Numbered from the stretch's first letter, positions 7,214-16,238 are shown. The stretch is 25,087 nucleotides of DNA from Desulfobulbaceae bacterium UBA2775 (GCA_002352445.1 DEIL01000240.1:1-25087); one strand, 5' to 3'. The notes: a model not told the origin generated them from the letters alone. Program-made: numbers and translations.

Positions 7214-8074
7214 TTACAAATTTTCATCATGGATAGAGAGTCCACCCAGATCAAGATCAAAATTAAGGTCTTCATCCATATCCATCGGTCCTGCTTTTTT
7301 TCCGCTTTTCTTTTTTTGCTCACCTATGGTATCTGAGAAATCGATATCATCCAGAGACAGCACTGTCTCTCCTCCGCCTGCAATATCTTTAGACTCTTTA
7401 CCGTCTGGAGTACCAGATTCCAACTCAAAGTCAAAGCTATCCAAATTGATATCTAGAGAATCCGGATCCTCCGGAGAGTCAGCGGTGGAAGGGTCACTGT
7501 CTTCAGAGGAAACTGGAGGGGCCAGATCAGACATATCGATAAGTTCCTCCGGCATCTCTATTTCGAATTCAACATCTCTCTTCTCTGTCTCACTATCGGG
7601 CTCACTATCAAAAACATGTTCTTCGATCTCAACATCATTATCAAATCCATCCAGATCTACAGCGATTTCATCTTCATCCTGTCCCTGGTCAATCGCAATT
7701 TCCTCATCTGCACTCAATTCAAGCGCCATCTCATCCTCATCCCCATCATCCATGGAAATCTCAAGATCGGCGAAATCGTCTCTTCCCGCCTCAAGGCTCA
7801 GCCCCTCAACTTCACCTTCCACGGCCTCATCCTCAAACAATACATCGAGATCAGGGTCCACATACTCCTCAACTACTTCCCCGTCATCGACAACGAGTTC
7901 ACCCTCATCCAGCTGACTTTCTTCTGATTCCGGGTGCAGATTTAAAAAGGTGGGGGAGGCAACATGCAACACTCCTCCCTGCAAGGCTTCTGAGGCTGCC
8001 TTTATATTCTTTTTACATTTCAGACAAACTTCCACATGATCAAATGAAATAAATCCACATTTTGGGCAGCGCAT
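7214..8074 (-). CDS. Zinc-ribbon protein with long acidic low-complexity tail
   Basis: 286 residues. CPKCG at residues 3-7 and CLKCK about 14 residues later form a four-cysteine zinc ribbon. Almost everything after about residue 50 is an Asp/Glu-rich, hydrophobic-spaced, presumably disordered region (stretches such as DDGDEDEMALELSADEE). A short basic KKKSGKKAG patch lies near the C-terminus. The internal ATG at 8074 is chosen over 8089 because GAGG lies 8 nt upstream of it. It is on the same strand as nadC, 216 nt away, so it probably has its own promoter. Proteins of this layout occur as hypotheticals; a role in protein or nucleic-acid binding is only a guess. The composition also creates a long serine-rich shadow frame on the other strand. 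Confidence 0.75.
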   Translation of the reverse strand: MRCPKCGFISFDHVEVCLKCKKNIKAASEALQGGVLHVASPTFLNLHPESEESQLDEGELVVDDGEVVEEYVDPDLDVLFEDEAVEGEVEGLSLEAGRDDFADLEISMDDGDEDEMALELSADEEIAIDQGQDEDEIAVDLDGFDNDVEIEEHVFDSEPDSETEKRDVEFEIEMPEELIDMSDLAPPVSSEDSDPSTADSPEDPDSLDINLDSFDFELESGTPDGKESKDIAGGGETVLSLDDIDFSDTIGEQKKKSGKKAGPMDMDEDLNFDLDLGGLSIHDENL

Positions 8075-8290
8075 TAATTGATACCTCATTCAAATTACAG
8101 CTAATATCGGTTGCTGTCTTTAAGGAGAAGACAACATAAGATTGTCAGACACCTGCCATTATCGCACACTCTTCCTTGTAAAATCAAGAAGTTTTCGATT
8201 CATACCTTCTTTAACCTGTTGTATCAATGGAACTTTCTAATACCGACAACCGAAACGTAGTGCGGTACCCATTTTGAGGGCCATAAGGCA

Positions 8291-9127
8291 CTACTGAGAC
8301 CAATCCATACCGATATCACAGGAAGGTGCTGAATGGGTTAATGCTCCAATAGAGATAATATCAACACCACTCCCGGCAATAGCCTCTACAGAGTCAAGAT
8401 TTACACCGCCGGAGGCCTCAACCAGAGCTCGACCATTGATCAACTGTACTGCCATAGTCATGGTTTCAGGAGTCATATTATCGAGCATTATGATATCAAC
8501 CCCGCACTCAAGACATTCTTTAACCTGTTCCAGGGTATCAGTTTCCACCTCTATTCGTATTGTATGCGGAATATTCTCTTTCACCCTGAGCACGGCTTCT
8601 TTAATGGATCCACAGGCGGCTATATGATTATCTTTTATCAATACGCCGTCGGTGAGATTGAAACGATGATTAGTGCCGCCACCGGCCTGCACCGCATATT
8701 TTTCCAGAACTCTCAACCCCGGAGTCGTTTTACGGGTATCGGTGATCCGTACCGGATACGCTTTGACCTTATCAACAAACCTGGCGGTCAGTGTTGCGAT
8801 GCCGGACAACCGCTGAAGCAGATTCAGGGCTACCCGTTCAGCTTTCAGCAGATCAATAACAGGGCCGCTGACCGTGAGAAGAACTGTCCCGGCGGACACC
8901 TCTGTTCCATCCGCAACCGGATCTACAGCCATAACTGCCGGGTTCTGTACTTTAAAAACCTCAGCTGCAATAGTTTTCACACCCGCCGCTACAAAGTATT
9001 CTCTTGCCACCAGTTCGGCACTCCCCGTATCATTATCAGCAAAAATCGACTCGCTGGTGAGATCGCCCCGTCCAACATCTTCCTCAAGAAAAGAACGAAT
9101 CATTTTATGCAGGAGATTCTTATCCAT
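8291..9127 (-). CDS. nadC: Nicotinate-nucleotide pyrophosphorylase (carboxylating)
   Basis: Quinolinate phosphoribosyltransferase. It joins quinolinate and PRPP to give nicotinate mononucleotide with loss of CO2, in de novo NAD synthesis in the cytoplasm. At 278 residues it has family length. Signatures are EEDVGRGDLTSE (15-26), TRKTTPGLR (131-139), GGGTNHRFNLTDGVLIKDNH (149-168) and the C-terminal VEASGGV and ISIGALTHSAP barrel segments. All phosphate- and substrate-binding basic residues of those motifs are present. The gene starts 10 nt behind the valS stop and is very likely cotranscribed with it. The nadA and nadB genes are not in the window. Confidence 0.97.
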   Translation of the reverse strand: MDKNLLHKMIRSFLEEDVGRGDLTSESIFADNDTGSAELVAREYFVAAGVKTIAAEVFKVQNPAVMAVDPVADGTEVSAGTVLLTVSGPVIDLLKAERVALNLLQRLSGIATLTARFVDKVKAYPVRITDTRKTTPGLRVLEKYAVQAGGGTNHRFNLTDGVLIKDNHIAACGSIKEAVLRVKENIPHTIRIEVETDTLEQVKECLECGVDIIMLDNMTPETMTMAVQLINGRALVEASGGVNLDSVEAIAGSGVDIISIGALTHSAPSCDIGMDWSQ

Positions 9128-9137
9128 AAATATGTCT

Positions 9138-11807
9138 TTAGACCATGCCCTTAAGCCGTTCTTCAGCCTCGGTTATTTTTTCAATTTTAGCATCAAGTGC
9201 AACCTTCTTCGCCTGCTCTTTTGCAACCACCTGCGCCGGAGCATTGGCCAGGAACTTCTTATTTCCCAGTTTACCATTTACCTGTTTGAGCTTTACTTCG
9301 ATCTTCTTACGTTCCCGCCCAAATTTTTCAAGTTCACTGTCTATATCGACAAGACCTTTGAGCGGTACATAAATTTCAATATCATTATAGATATAAGTGG
9401 CCGCATCTGCCGGTTTGTCAGCTTTCTCAAGTAGTTTTAATCCACTCAACCTTGTCATGTCGGAAATAGCGACCTCATAGGAGGAAATGAGATTTACTTT
9501 TTCCTTATCCTGACAGATAATAACGGCTTCAATTTTACTGGATGGGTGCACTTCCGCCTCAGAACGGATATTTCTAATCCCGCTAATCACACCCATCAAT
9601 AATTCCATCTGTTCAACTGCCCGATCATTTTTCCATTCCTCACGCTGTCCAGGGAAAGGGCTAGTGGCAAGAGAGGATCTTTTCCCCGGCAGAACAGACC
9701 ATATTTCCTCTGTAACAAATGGAGTTATCGGATGAATGAGCCCCAGAAATGTCTCGAGAACTACCAGAAGCACACCACGTGCCTGCTCTTTTGCAGTTTC
9801 ATCACTGCCAAACAGGTCAGCTTTAATCCATTCAAGGTACCAGTCACAGAACTCATGCCAGATAAACTGATAGTTAGCCGAAGCCACATCGTTAAATCTG
9901 TACTCATCGAGTCCCTGCCGTACCTCGTCAATTGTGGCGGCAGTTCTACTCAGTATCCACTGGTGAACCAGGGGAAGACTTTGGGGCTGTTCAACAACTT
10001 TTCTCACAAATTGGTCACAACCGCTGACATGCATCAAAGCAAAACGGGCCGCATTCCATATTTTATTAATAAAGTAGCGATATCCTTCAATGCGGTCCTC
10101 ATCCAGCTTAATTTCACGCCCCTGGGCGGCAAATGCAGTTAGAGTAAAACGCATTGCATCCGTGCCATATTTTGCCATTACCTCAAGTGGATCAATCACA
10201 TTACCGGTGGACTTGGACATCTTCTTGCCATGTTTATCTCTTACCAGAGCATGGAGATAGACATCTTTGAACGGAACCTCATCCATAAAATGAAGTCCCA
10301 TCATCATCATTCTGGCTACCCAGAAGAAGAGGATATCGAAGCTGGTAATAAGGACGGAAGTCGGGTAAAAGGTCTCCAGTTCTTTTGTTTTTTCAGGCCA
10401 TCCCATAGTTGAAAACGGCCAGAGTGCAGAAGAGAACCAGGTATCAAGAACATCCGTTTCCCTGATAAGTTTCGTGGAAGAGCAGTTGGGACAGGAAGTG
10501 GGGTTCTCCGACTCGACAATAAGCTCGTTACACTCCTCACATGTCCAGGCCGGAATCCGGTGTCCCCACCAGATCTGCCTGGAGATACACCAGTCCCGAA
10601 TATTATCCATCCAACTATAGAAAGTTTTGTCCCAGGTTCTGGGGTATATGGTTATATGCCCATTTTGAACTGCCTTAACGGCTTTATCAGCCAGTGGTTT
10701 GACTGAAACAAACCATTGCAGGGAGGTGGTCGGTTCAATCACTGTTTTACAACGGTAACAATGTCCGACGGCATGATCATAATCCTCAATTTCCTCCATA
10801 AATCCGAGTTCCTCAAGATCTGCAACTATTTTTTCCCGACACTCAAACCGATCCAGACCCTGGTAGTTCCCGGCCGCTTCGTTCATCACACCTTTATCAT
10901 CCATAACCTTCAACTGCTCAAGGGAATGGCGCAAACCAATTTCATAGTCGTCACGATCATGGGATGGAGTAACCTTCAAAGCCCCGGTGCCAAACTCTTT
11001 TTGTACATGATGATCAAAAACTACAGGAATCGTTCTGTCTGTCAGCGGAAGCTTAATCCCGACATCACCGAGATGACTGTAACGCTCATCATCAGGATGG
11101 ACAGCAACTCCGGTATCCCCAAGCATGGTCTCAGGCCTGGTGGTGGCGACAACAACGTGGCCTGACCCGTCAGCAAAAGGATAGCGGATATGATAGAGCT
11201 TGCCCCTGGTATCTTCATGATCAACCTCATCATCCGCCAGTGCGGTATGACAACGGGGACACCAGTTAACGATATAATCGCCCTTATAGATCAACCCCTC
11301 CTTATACAACCGGACAAAGACCTCACGAACCGCCTTTGACAACCCTTCATCCATGGTAAAGCGCTCGCGCTGCCAATCACAGGATGAGCCCAGCTTCTGC
11401 AGCTGGTTGATAATAGCGCCACCTTTTTCCCGGCGCCATTCCCATACTTTTTCAATAAACTGATCACGGCCAAGATCATGCCGGCTCTTTCCCTCTGTTG
11501 CCAGTTGACGTTCAACTACATTCTGGGTCGCAATTCCTGCATGATCAGTCCCCGGTATCCAGACAGTATTATCACCACACATACGATGGTAACGGGTCAG
11601 AATATCCTGCAGGGTACTGTTCAGAGCATGGCCGACATGGAGAACTCCGGTAACATTCGGCGGAGGGATAACTATGGAAAAAGAAGGCTTGCCCTCTTCC
11701 ATTACAGCTGAAAAACAGCTCTCACTCTGCCAGTGATGAAGCCACTTTTCCTCTACCTCTTTAAATTCATATCCCTTACTCAATAAATTGTCGTCTTGAT
11801 TAGCCAT
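9138..11807 (-). CDS. valS: Valine-tRNA ligase
   Basis: Class I aminoacyl-tRNA synthetase charging tRNA-Val, cytoplasmic, 889 residues, of normal bacterial length. PPPNVTGVLHVGHALN at 48-63 is the HIGH-type signature, and GKKMSKSTGN contains KMSKS at 529-533. TTRPETMLGDT marks the editing (CP1) domain that removes mischarged threonine. Two CxxC pairs (CPRCHTALADDEVD and the TCEECNELI...CPNC region) fit zinc-binding inserts. The last 70 residues form the charged coiled-coil arm typical of ValRS. It leads the valS-nadC unit. The 200-nt gap upstream of it separates it from the dGTPase gene. Confidence 0.98.
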   Translation of the reverse strand: MANQDDNLLSKGYEFKEVEEKWLHHWQSESCFSAVMEEGKPSFSIVIPPPNVTGVLHVGHALNSTLQDILTRYHRMCGDNTVWIPGTDHAGIATQNVVERQLATEGKSRHDLGRDQFIEKVWEWRREKGGAIINQLQKLGSSCDWQRERFTMDEGLSKAVREVFVRLYKEGLIYKGDYIVNWCPRCHTALADDEVDHEDTRGKLYHIRYPFADGSGHVVVATTRPETMLGDTGVAVHPDDERYSHLGDVGIKLPLTDRTIPVVFDHHVQKEFGTGALKVTPSHDRDDYEIGLRHSLEQLKVMDDKGVMNEAAGNYQGLDRFECREKIVADLEELGFMEEIEDYDHAVGHCYRCKTVIEPTTSLQWFVSVKPLADKAVKAVQNGHITIYPRTWDKTFYSWMDNIRDWCISRQIWWGHRIPAWTCEECNELIVESENPTSCPNCSSTKLIRETDVLDTWFSSALWPFSTMGWPEKTKELETFYPTSVLITSFDILFFWVARMMMMGLHFMDEVPFKDVYLHALVRDKHGKKMSKSTGNVIDPLEVMAKYGTDAMRFTLTAFAAQGREIKLDEDRIEGYRYFINKIWNAARFALMHVSGCDQFVRKVVEQPQSLPLVHQWILSRTAATIDEVRQGLDEYRFNDVASANYQFIWHEFCDWYLEWIKADLFGSDETAKEQARGVLLVVLETFLGLIHPITPFVTEEIWSVLPGKRSSLATSPFPGQREEWKNDRAVEQMELLMGVISGIRNIRSEAEVHPSSKIEAVIICQDKEKVNLISSYEVAISDMTRLSGLKLLEKADKPADAATYIYNDIEIYVPLKGLVDIDSELEKFGRERKKIEVKLKQVNGKLGNKKFLANAPAQVVAKEQAKKVALDAKIEKITEAEERLKGMV

Positions 11808-11900
11808 ATATTTGTTTCTTCTTAAATTAGAATTTTTTTGAAATTATCTTTGGCTTATATGAAAAGAGTATGCTCCACGAAAGCCGGGCGTATCGGTCCA

Positions 11901-11929
11901 AAATTAACTACGACATAGCTTTAATTCAA
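11901..11929 (-). promoter_or_regulatory. Candidate promoter of valS-nadC
   Basis: Minus-strand TTGAAT (plus 11924-11929) and TAATTT (plus 11901-11906) are 17 nt apart, about 95 nt before the valS start. Both boxes are imperfect. I see no T-box or other leader structure in the gap. Confidence 0.3.
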
Positions 11930-12007
11930 CAGTTTTCCACACATTCCTCTGAAAAAACAGGTTGAGTGGTTCAGGGACAGACCGGACTCTCCATAGAATA
12001 CCCTCTA

Positions 12008-13105
12008 TCAATCTTTGAAACTCCAGGGCTCCGGCAGAAAAATCCGTTTATAAATCGACAGGGCATATCGATCCGTCATGCCGGCTATATAGTCACACAC
12101 CCTGCGGTGGGCGACCGTCTCATCTGTCCATTCCTCTTCCATATTCCTCTTCTCCAGCTTTTCACCTCTCAGTCGAACCAGTCCGTTCTGCATAAAATAG
12201 CTATAGAGATCCCGGATTATCCGCTCTGCTTTTTCAAACTCGGCATGGACCTTATGGTAAGTATAGACATTATCATAGAGAAATTTGCGAAGGTTGGTAA
12301 TTGCCTCAAGCATACCTTCACTGATATGCAGTTCGCCATCATCCGCTGTCAGCGTCTCTACTATTAAGTCACGAACCATTGCTTCGATTCTCTTGGAATG
12401 ACGCTCACCCACAACTTTTTCTATCTTCCAGGGAAGATCCCCTTCCTGTAAGATACCTGCCCGCAGGGCATCATCCTGATCGTGATTTACATAGGCTATA
12501 ATATCTGCCAGACGAACGATCTGACCCTCCAGGGTTACTGCAAGCTCAGATTTATTTTTCGGCAAAATATCACCCTGTCCCTTCGAGTGCCTGACAATAC
12601 CGTTTCGTACCTCAAAGGTAAGGTTCAATCCCTTACCGTTGTTTTCCAGAAAATCTACGACTCGAAGGCTGTGCACATAATGACGAAATCCTCCAGGATG
12701 CAACTCGTTCAGCGTTGCTTCACCCGCATGACCGAAAGGGGTGTGCCCGAGATCGTGCCCCAGAGCCACAGCCTCGGTAAGGGGCTCATTGAGGCAAAGA
12801 GCTGCAGCAATGGTCCGGGCTATCTGAGATACCTCCAGAACATGTGTCAACCGTGTCCGATAATGATCCCCTGTGGGAGCAAGAAAAACCTGGGTTTTAT
12901 GTTTGAGTCGCCTGAAAGTCTTAGAGTGCGTTATACGATCCCTGTCTCTCTGAAAGGGCAGCCTCATATCACACATATCCTCTTCTTCAACAATCTGACG
13001 GCCGGAAGAATTCTTATTGAGCGCTGCAAATGGCGAGAGAATGACCTCTTCCCGCTCTTCCAGCTGTTTCTTTATCGATTTTCCTATTACCGGTATAAAA
13101 GACAT
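12008..13105 (-). CDS. dgt: dGTPase-like HD-domain triphosphohydrolase
   Basis: Predicted deoxyguanosine triphosphate triphosphohydrolase (dGTP to deoxyguanosine plus tripolyphosphate), controlling dNTP pools. 365 residues places it in the shorter dGTPase-like group, not with the roughly 500-residue enterobacterial Dgt. The HD metal site is visible: H88 in RTRLTHVLEV, H117-D118 in ALGHDLGHTPFGHAGE, and D201 in IVRLADIIAYVNHD. The flanking DRDRITHSKTFRRLKHKTQV segment is diagnostic for the family. The ATG at 13105 has only a weak ribosome site. Which dNTP it prefers cannot be read from the sequence. It precedes valS on the same strand but with a 200-nt gap. Confidence 0.9.
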   Translation of the reverse strand: MSFIPVIGKSIKKQLEEREEVILSPFAALNKNSSGRQIVEEEDMCDMRLPFQRDRDRITHSKTFRRLKHKTQVFLAPTGDHYRTRLTHVLEVSQIARTIAAALCLNEPLTEAVALGHDLGHTPFGHAGEATLNELHPGGFRHYVHSLRVVDFLENNGKGLNLTFEVRNGIVRHSKGQGDILPKNKSELAVTLEGQIVRLADIIAYVNHDQDDALRAGILQEGDLPWKIEKVVGERHSKRIEAMVRDLIVETLTADDGELHISEGMLEAITNLRKFLYDNVYTYHKVHAEFEKAERIIRDLYSYFMQNGLVRLRGEKLEKRNMEEEWTDETVAHRRVCDYIAGMTDRYALSIYKRIFLPEPWSFKD

Positions 13106-13313
13106 AGATTCACTCGTACCAGAATTGAGTATAATTGATGGCGTCGTAATTAGTTTCCCGCGATTCCCATGGACACAGCCGCAATAGTCAGGATGGATTA
13201 CTTAATAAAACCATGTTCAGCCTATGATTTCAATAATTTGAACTGAAACTGTCATTATGCTCCCGTATTGATATATTGAGAAACAGACAAGGAGAGAATT
13301 GCGATATAATTTC

Positions 13314-13342
13314 TTTACACTGATATCATACATATCTATACT
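13314..13342 (+). promoter_or_regulatory. Candidate promoter of the DUF3465 gene
   Basis: TTTACA (13314-13319) and TATACT (13337-13342) with a 17-nt spacer. The implied leader is about 80 nt and includes the tandem repeat at 13366-13399. Confidence 0.45.
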
Positions 13343-13365
13343 GATGACGTCGTTGATAACACAGC

Positions 13366-13399
13366 CTTCCGATAAGTGTAGACTTCCGATAAGCGTAGA
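13366..13399 (+). repeat. Two tandem copies of a 17-bp unit
   Basis: The unit CTTCCGATAAGYGTAGA occurs twice back to back (13366-13382, 13383-13399), differing at one base. It lies in the predicted 5' leader of the DUF3465 gene. Confidence 0.7.
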
Positions 13400-13430
13400 C
13401 TTAGAGTACTCTTCTCTCGCCGTGAGCCCT

Positions 13431-13865
13431 ATGAAGATCACCAAAAAAACAATCTTTTTTTTCCTGCTTCTGCTGCTGCTTATTCTTGGGAAATTCTTCT
13501 ACCAGGAAAAAAACAGCTATCTACCTGATTTTCCCTCACAACAAATTATCCAGGCGTATGCCGACAGAAAAAGCAATGTTCAGGTTGAGAGCAGCGGGAT
13601 TGTAGTCAAACTGCTCCCTGATGACCTTAAAGGTGCAAAGCACCAGAAATTTCTAGTCAAAATTACTACTGATTTGACAATCCTCATTGCCCATAACATA
13701 GACCTTGCCCCACGAATCAATTCCCTGAAAGAGGGCGAAAGAATTTCCTTTTTCGGCGAATATGAGTGGACCTCGAAAGGAGGTACTGTTCACTGGACCC
13801 ATCACGATCCGGGGAAACGCCACCCGGACGGTTGGATAAAATACAGAAACAGAGTATATCAGTAA
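13431..13865 (+). CDS. DUF3465 domain protein, membrane-anchored or exported
   Basis: 144 residues from the ATG at 13431. Residues 1-21 (MKITKKTIFFFLLLLLLILG) are a signal peptide or N-terminal membrane anchor. The rest matches the DUF3465 pattern closely: QVESSGIVVKLLPDDLKGAKHQ, then LIAHNIDLAPRI, FFGEYEW, the strongly conserved VHWTHHDP, and a terminal GWIKYRNRVYQ. These proteins are short beta-rich, OB-like secreted proteins of unknown function. An in-frame TTG start at 13299 would add 44 residues that place a second hydrophobic stretch in front, so I reject it. No clear ribosome site precedes 13431. It is 61 nt upstream of the methyltransferase gene, possibly cotranscribed. Confidence 0.85.
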   Translation: MKITKKTIFFFLLLLLLILGKFFYQEKNSYLPDFPSQQIIQAYADRKSNVQVESSGIVVKLLPDDLKGAKHQKFLVKITTDLTILIAHNIDLAPRINSLKEGERISFFGEYEWTSKGGTVHWTHHDPGKRHPDGWIKYRNRVYQ

Positions 13866-13926
13866 TCTCTCCTGTGGACGACACCTCAAGTAAAGTAACC
13901 TCTTTTGTAACCGGAGACCTCTTACC

Positions 13927-14409
13927 ATGAAACAGTATTGCTACTGCCATACCCCCATAGGAAGACTGCTTTTAGTTGGGGAAAATGGCTTGCTTGAAAA
14001 GCTTCATTTCCCGAAATCTGCTGAGTATACAGTAATTGAAGAAGACTGGAACCTGGACGAAGAATGTTTTGCAGATGTTCTGCATCAGCTTAAAGAATAT
14101 TTTGCCGGTCGTCTGCAGGACTTTAAGGTAAAGATGCATCTTGCAGGAACTGACTTCCAAGTCAGGGTCTGGCAGGAACTGCTGAATATCCCTTACGGCA
14201 AAACTGCAAGTTATGGAGAAATCGCAAAACAGATCGGCAACCCCAAAGCATGCAGAGCCGTTGGGGGAGCTAACAATAAGAACCCGATCCCGATTATTAT
14301 TCCCTGCCACCGCATAATTGGCAATGATGGTTCTTTAACCGGTTTTGGCGGGGGTCTCGATGTGAAAAAAAACCTTCTCCGACTGGAAAAGGTTCCAGGT
14401 CACTTTTGA
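13927..14409 (+). CDS. ogt: Methylated-DNA--protein-cysteine methyltransferase
   Basis: Repairs O6-methylguanine and O4-methylthymine by moving the alkyl group onto its own cysteine in a one-time suicide reaction. 160 residues. The active site PCHRI is at 126-130 with nucleophile C127. Upstream are the helix-turn-helix DNA-binding part and arginine-finger segment (GKTASYGEIAKQIGNPKACRAVGGANNKNPI). GFGGGLDVKKNLLRLE closes the domain. GGAG lies 10 nt before the ATG. It lacks the AdaA regulatory domain, so it is the stand-alone Ogt/MGMT type; the choice between the symbols ogt and ada-like is conventional. It converges with the DUF1566 gene 19 nt away. Confidence 0.95.
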   Translation: MKQYCYCHTPIGRLLLVGENGLLEKLHFPKSAEYTVIEEDWNLDEECFADVLHQLKEYFAGRLQDFKVKMHLAGTDFQVRVWQELLNIPYGKTASYGEIAKQIGNPKACRAVGGANNKNPIPIIIPCHRIIGNDGSLTGFGGGLDVKKNLLRLEKVPGHF

Positions 14410-14428
14410 ATAAAGTGAAAGCTATTTT

Positions 14429-15370
14429 TTAACCAAGAGATCTGACTACCCGGCCAAAACCTCCGGGAATAGTGCCTGACGACCAAAAAGCCCTGCCCTG
14501 TTTATAATCGACAAACCAGTATCCCCCGGGTTTGCGCTTAGCTGCCACAAAAATGAACGGCTGCTCTTTTGAGAAGGCAGGGTGTAAATAAACATCTTTT
14601 TGATTTTTTTCCTGCTCCATAAGTGACATGGCTTCCTCCATGGTAGGCAGGCGCCAATCTCTGAAGCCGGCAAAACCCTGCTTGTTCAACTCGCCTATCT
14701 CCCGCTGCATTGTCCGATTGGAGGCAATATCAAGCCCACCCCGCTGCCACATAAGTGCTGTTTTCTGATCAATGAGAGTTAAGGGGTCCCCGCCACCAAC
14801 AAATTCATTTTCAAACCGCCCATCCGGATTGACTTCAGCATCAAAGAAATCCCATTTTTTGAGGATTCCTGCGATTTCATCATCATTAATGATTCCAGAC
14901 TCCGCCGGCAAATGAATAATTTCATCTGAATATGGACCTTTACCTGCTAAGGGAAGATCCCGCCCCATATCTTCTTCGTATTCCAGATCAACCCGAGGAA
15001 CAACGAGGCTGGAGTCACCATTGTCAAGCACGTTTTCAATCAACCACTCCTTCAACTGGTCATTAATAGCGTAGCTCTTCTCAAAAATAGCTGAATGCCC
15101 CCGTTCTTCGACACATTTTTTTATAATTTCCTGGGGTGCTGTGATTTCAGCCATAATTTTCGCATGCTTTACTCCCCGCTCCATAAGGCAGAGCTTCGGC
15201 TCCTCACCCCAGTTATCAACAAAAAAGTAATACACACGTTCATCATTATCTCTTACCCTCTCCCTGCCGCCCCACGACTCAAAAGTACCAAAGGTTAAAT
15301 CGGGGCTCATCTCCCAGTCTATGGGACTAATCTCTTTTTCTCCTACCTTTACCTTATGGAATATCCCCAT
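14429..15370 (-). CDS. DUF1566 (Lcl C-terminal) domain protein
   Basis: 313 residues, with no signal peptide, so probably cytoplasmic. The C-terminal third (from about residue 195: DQKTALMWQRGGLDIASNRT, then GFAGFRDWRLPTMEEAMSLM and a terminal FGRVVRSL) is the DUF1566/Lcl domain. The WRLPT segment and the closing R-x-V-R motif are its signatures. The first 190 residues, with GTFESWGGRERVRD and an acidic middle, are not recognised. The start is secure because AAGGAG lies 6 to 7 nt upstream. DUF1566 domains are often found in exported or surface proteins and some behave as variable sensory modules; here only the fold family can be claimed. No operon partner is apparent. Confidence 0.8.
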   Translation of the reverse strand: MGIFHKVKVGEKEISPIDWEMSPDLTFGTFESWGGRERVRDNDERVYYFFVDNWGEEPKLCLMERGVKHAKIMAEITAPQEIIKKCVEERGHSAIFEKSYAINDQLKEWLIENVLDNGDSSLVVPRVDLEYEEDMGRDLPLAGKGPYSDEIIHLPAESGIINDDEIAGILKKWDFFDAEVNPDGRFENEFVGGGDPLTLIDQKTALMWQRGGLDIASNRTMQREIGELNKQGFAGFRDWRLPTMEEAMSLMEQEKNQKDVYLHPAFSKEQPFIFVAAKRKPGGYWFVDYKQGRAFWSSGTIPGGFGRVVRSLG

Positions 15371-15641
15371 TTTTATCTCCTTTTGAAGCTACCTTGGGAA
15401 GGTGCCTCATTGCAAATAGTTCACCAGCCAAATAATTATTCCCTTATCTTCATCACTGGAGTAAAATTTATTTTTCTTCAGATCCGGGATTGAGGTTCCT
15501 TCAGCCTTAATTGTAATAATCATTATTATTTTGTCGAGTATAAAGGATCAGCGGATATAAAAAGAGTCTATCCACTTCCTGCAAAGGCTGCCCTGGGAAT
15601 TAATCTCATTGCGAAAGGAACAGCCCTGATAATCTCAGAAT
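15371..15641. other. Divergent intergenic region with degenerate repeats
   Basis: Between the DUF1566 gene (minus) and the phosphoesterase gene (plus). Two imperfect direct copies lie near its ends (about 15376-15410 and 15583-15617). They share GCT, CCxTGGGAA and CTCATTGC blocks at the same spacing. A weak plus promoter (TTGTCG 15531-15536, GATATA 15554-15559) is possible. Confidence 0.35.
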
Positions 15642-16238
15642 ATGTTGAACATTCTTATAGTTGCAGATACAGTCATCGATGAATTACTGGAACCTGTAAG
15701 AGGAGGTCCTTTTCTTCAGAATATCGACCTCATCTTATCCTGCGGGGACCTCCCTCCCGAATATCTCAGTAATTTAACATTCAGATACGATGTGCCGCTG
15801 ATGTTTATACTTGGCAACCATGATCTACGCTACAAAACCTCCCCTCCTGCCGGGTGCCGTAATATTGACCGGCAGCTTGTAACTTTTACTGGGCGGAAGA
15901 TTGTCGGATTTTCAGGCAGCAGATGGTATAATGGCGGGATAAATCAATATACTGAAAAGCAGATGAAGCGTTTCATTGGCGGGATGCGCTTTTCCCTGTG
16001 GCGAAGCGGAACACCTGATCTGGTCATAACCCATGCACCACCTCGTCATATCAATGACGCAGAAGACCCATGTCATAAAGGGTTCAAGGGGTTCAAAAGA
16101 TTCATCGATAAATATAATCCACCCTATTTCCTCCATGGCCACATCCACGCATCATTTAACAATGACTCTGAACGAATTTCAACTGTCAATACTACTCTGG
16201 TAATTAACTGTTATGGCTTCTATGTTCTCGAAATTTAA
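15642..16238 (+). CDS. Calcineurin-like metallophosphoesterase
   Basis: 198 residues, a single-domain cytoplasmic phosphoesterase with a two-metal site. Motifs are D9 (VADTV), GD at 35-36, GNHD at 58-61, H131 in VITHAPP and GHIH at 166-169. The first motif lacks the usual histidine two residues after D9; here it is valine, as I recall in some small-family members, so activity is not excluded. Substrate unknown. The ribosome site before the ATG is weak. The last 26 nt overlap the start of the ParB/AsnC-like gene, which points to translational coupling and a shared pathway. Confidence 0.85.
   Translation: MLNILIVADTVIDELLEPVRGGPFLQNIDLILSCGDLPPEYLSNLTFRYDVPLMFILGNHDLRYKTSPPAGCRNIDRQLVTFTGRKIVGFSGSRWYNGGINQYTEKQMKRFIGGMRFSLWRSGTPDLVITHAPPRHINDAEDPCHKGFKGFKRFIDKYNPPYFLHGHIHASFNNDSERISTVNTTLVINCYGFYVLEI

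Larger units (their letters stand above)
13106..13430. other. Divergent intergenic region
   Basis: Separates dgt (minus) from the DUF3465 gene (plus). It contains a plus-strand promoter candidate (13314-13342) and a 17-bp tandem repeat (13366-13399). Frames crossing it have no recognisable content. A minus-strand TATACT (plus 13128-13133) near dgt lacks a good -35. Confidence 0.5.

Noticed and set aside
7191..7916. 241-residue plus-strand frame rich in serine
   Set aside because: It is the mirror of the acidic minus-strand protein: GAT/GAA/GAG codons read as TCN on the other strand. It has no ribosome site or domain.
8564..9154. 196-residue plus-strand frame
   Set aside because: Shadow of nadC, which has all family signatures on the minus strand.
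12482..13138. 218-residue plus-strand frame
   Set aside because: It lies over the well-supported dGTPase gene and has no recognisable motif.
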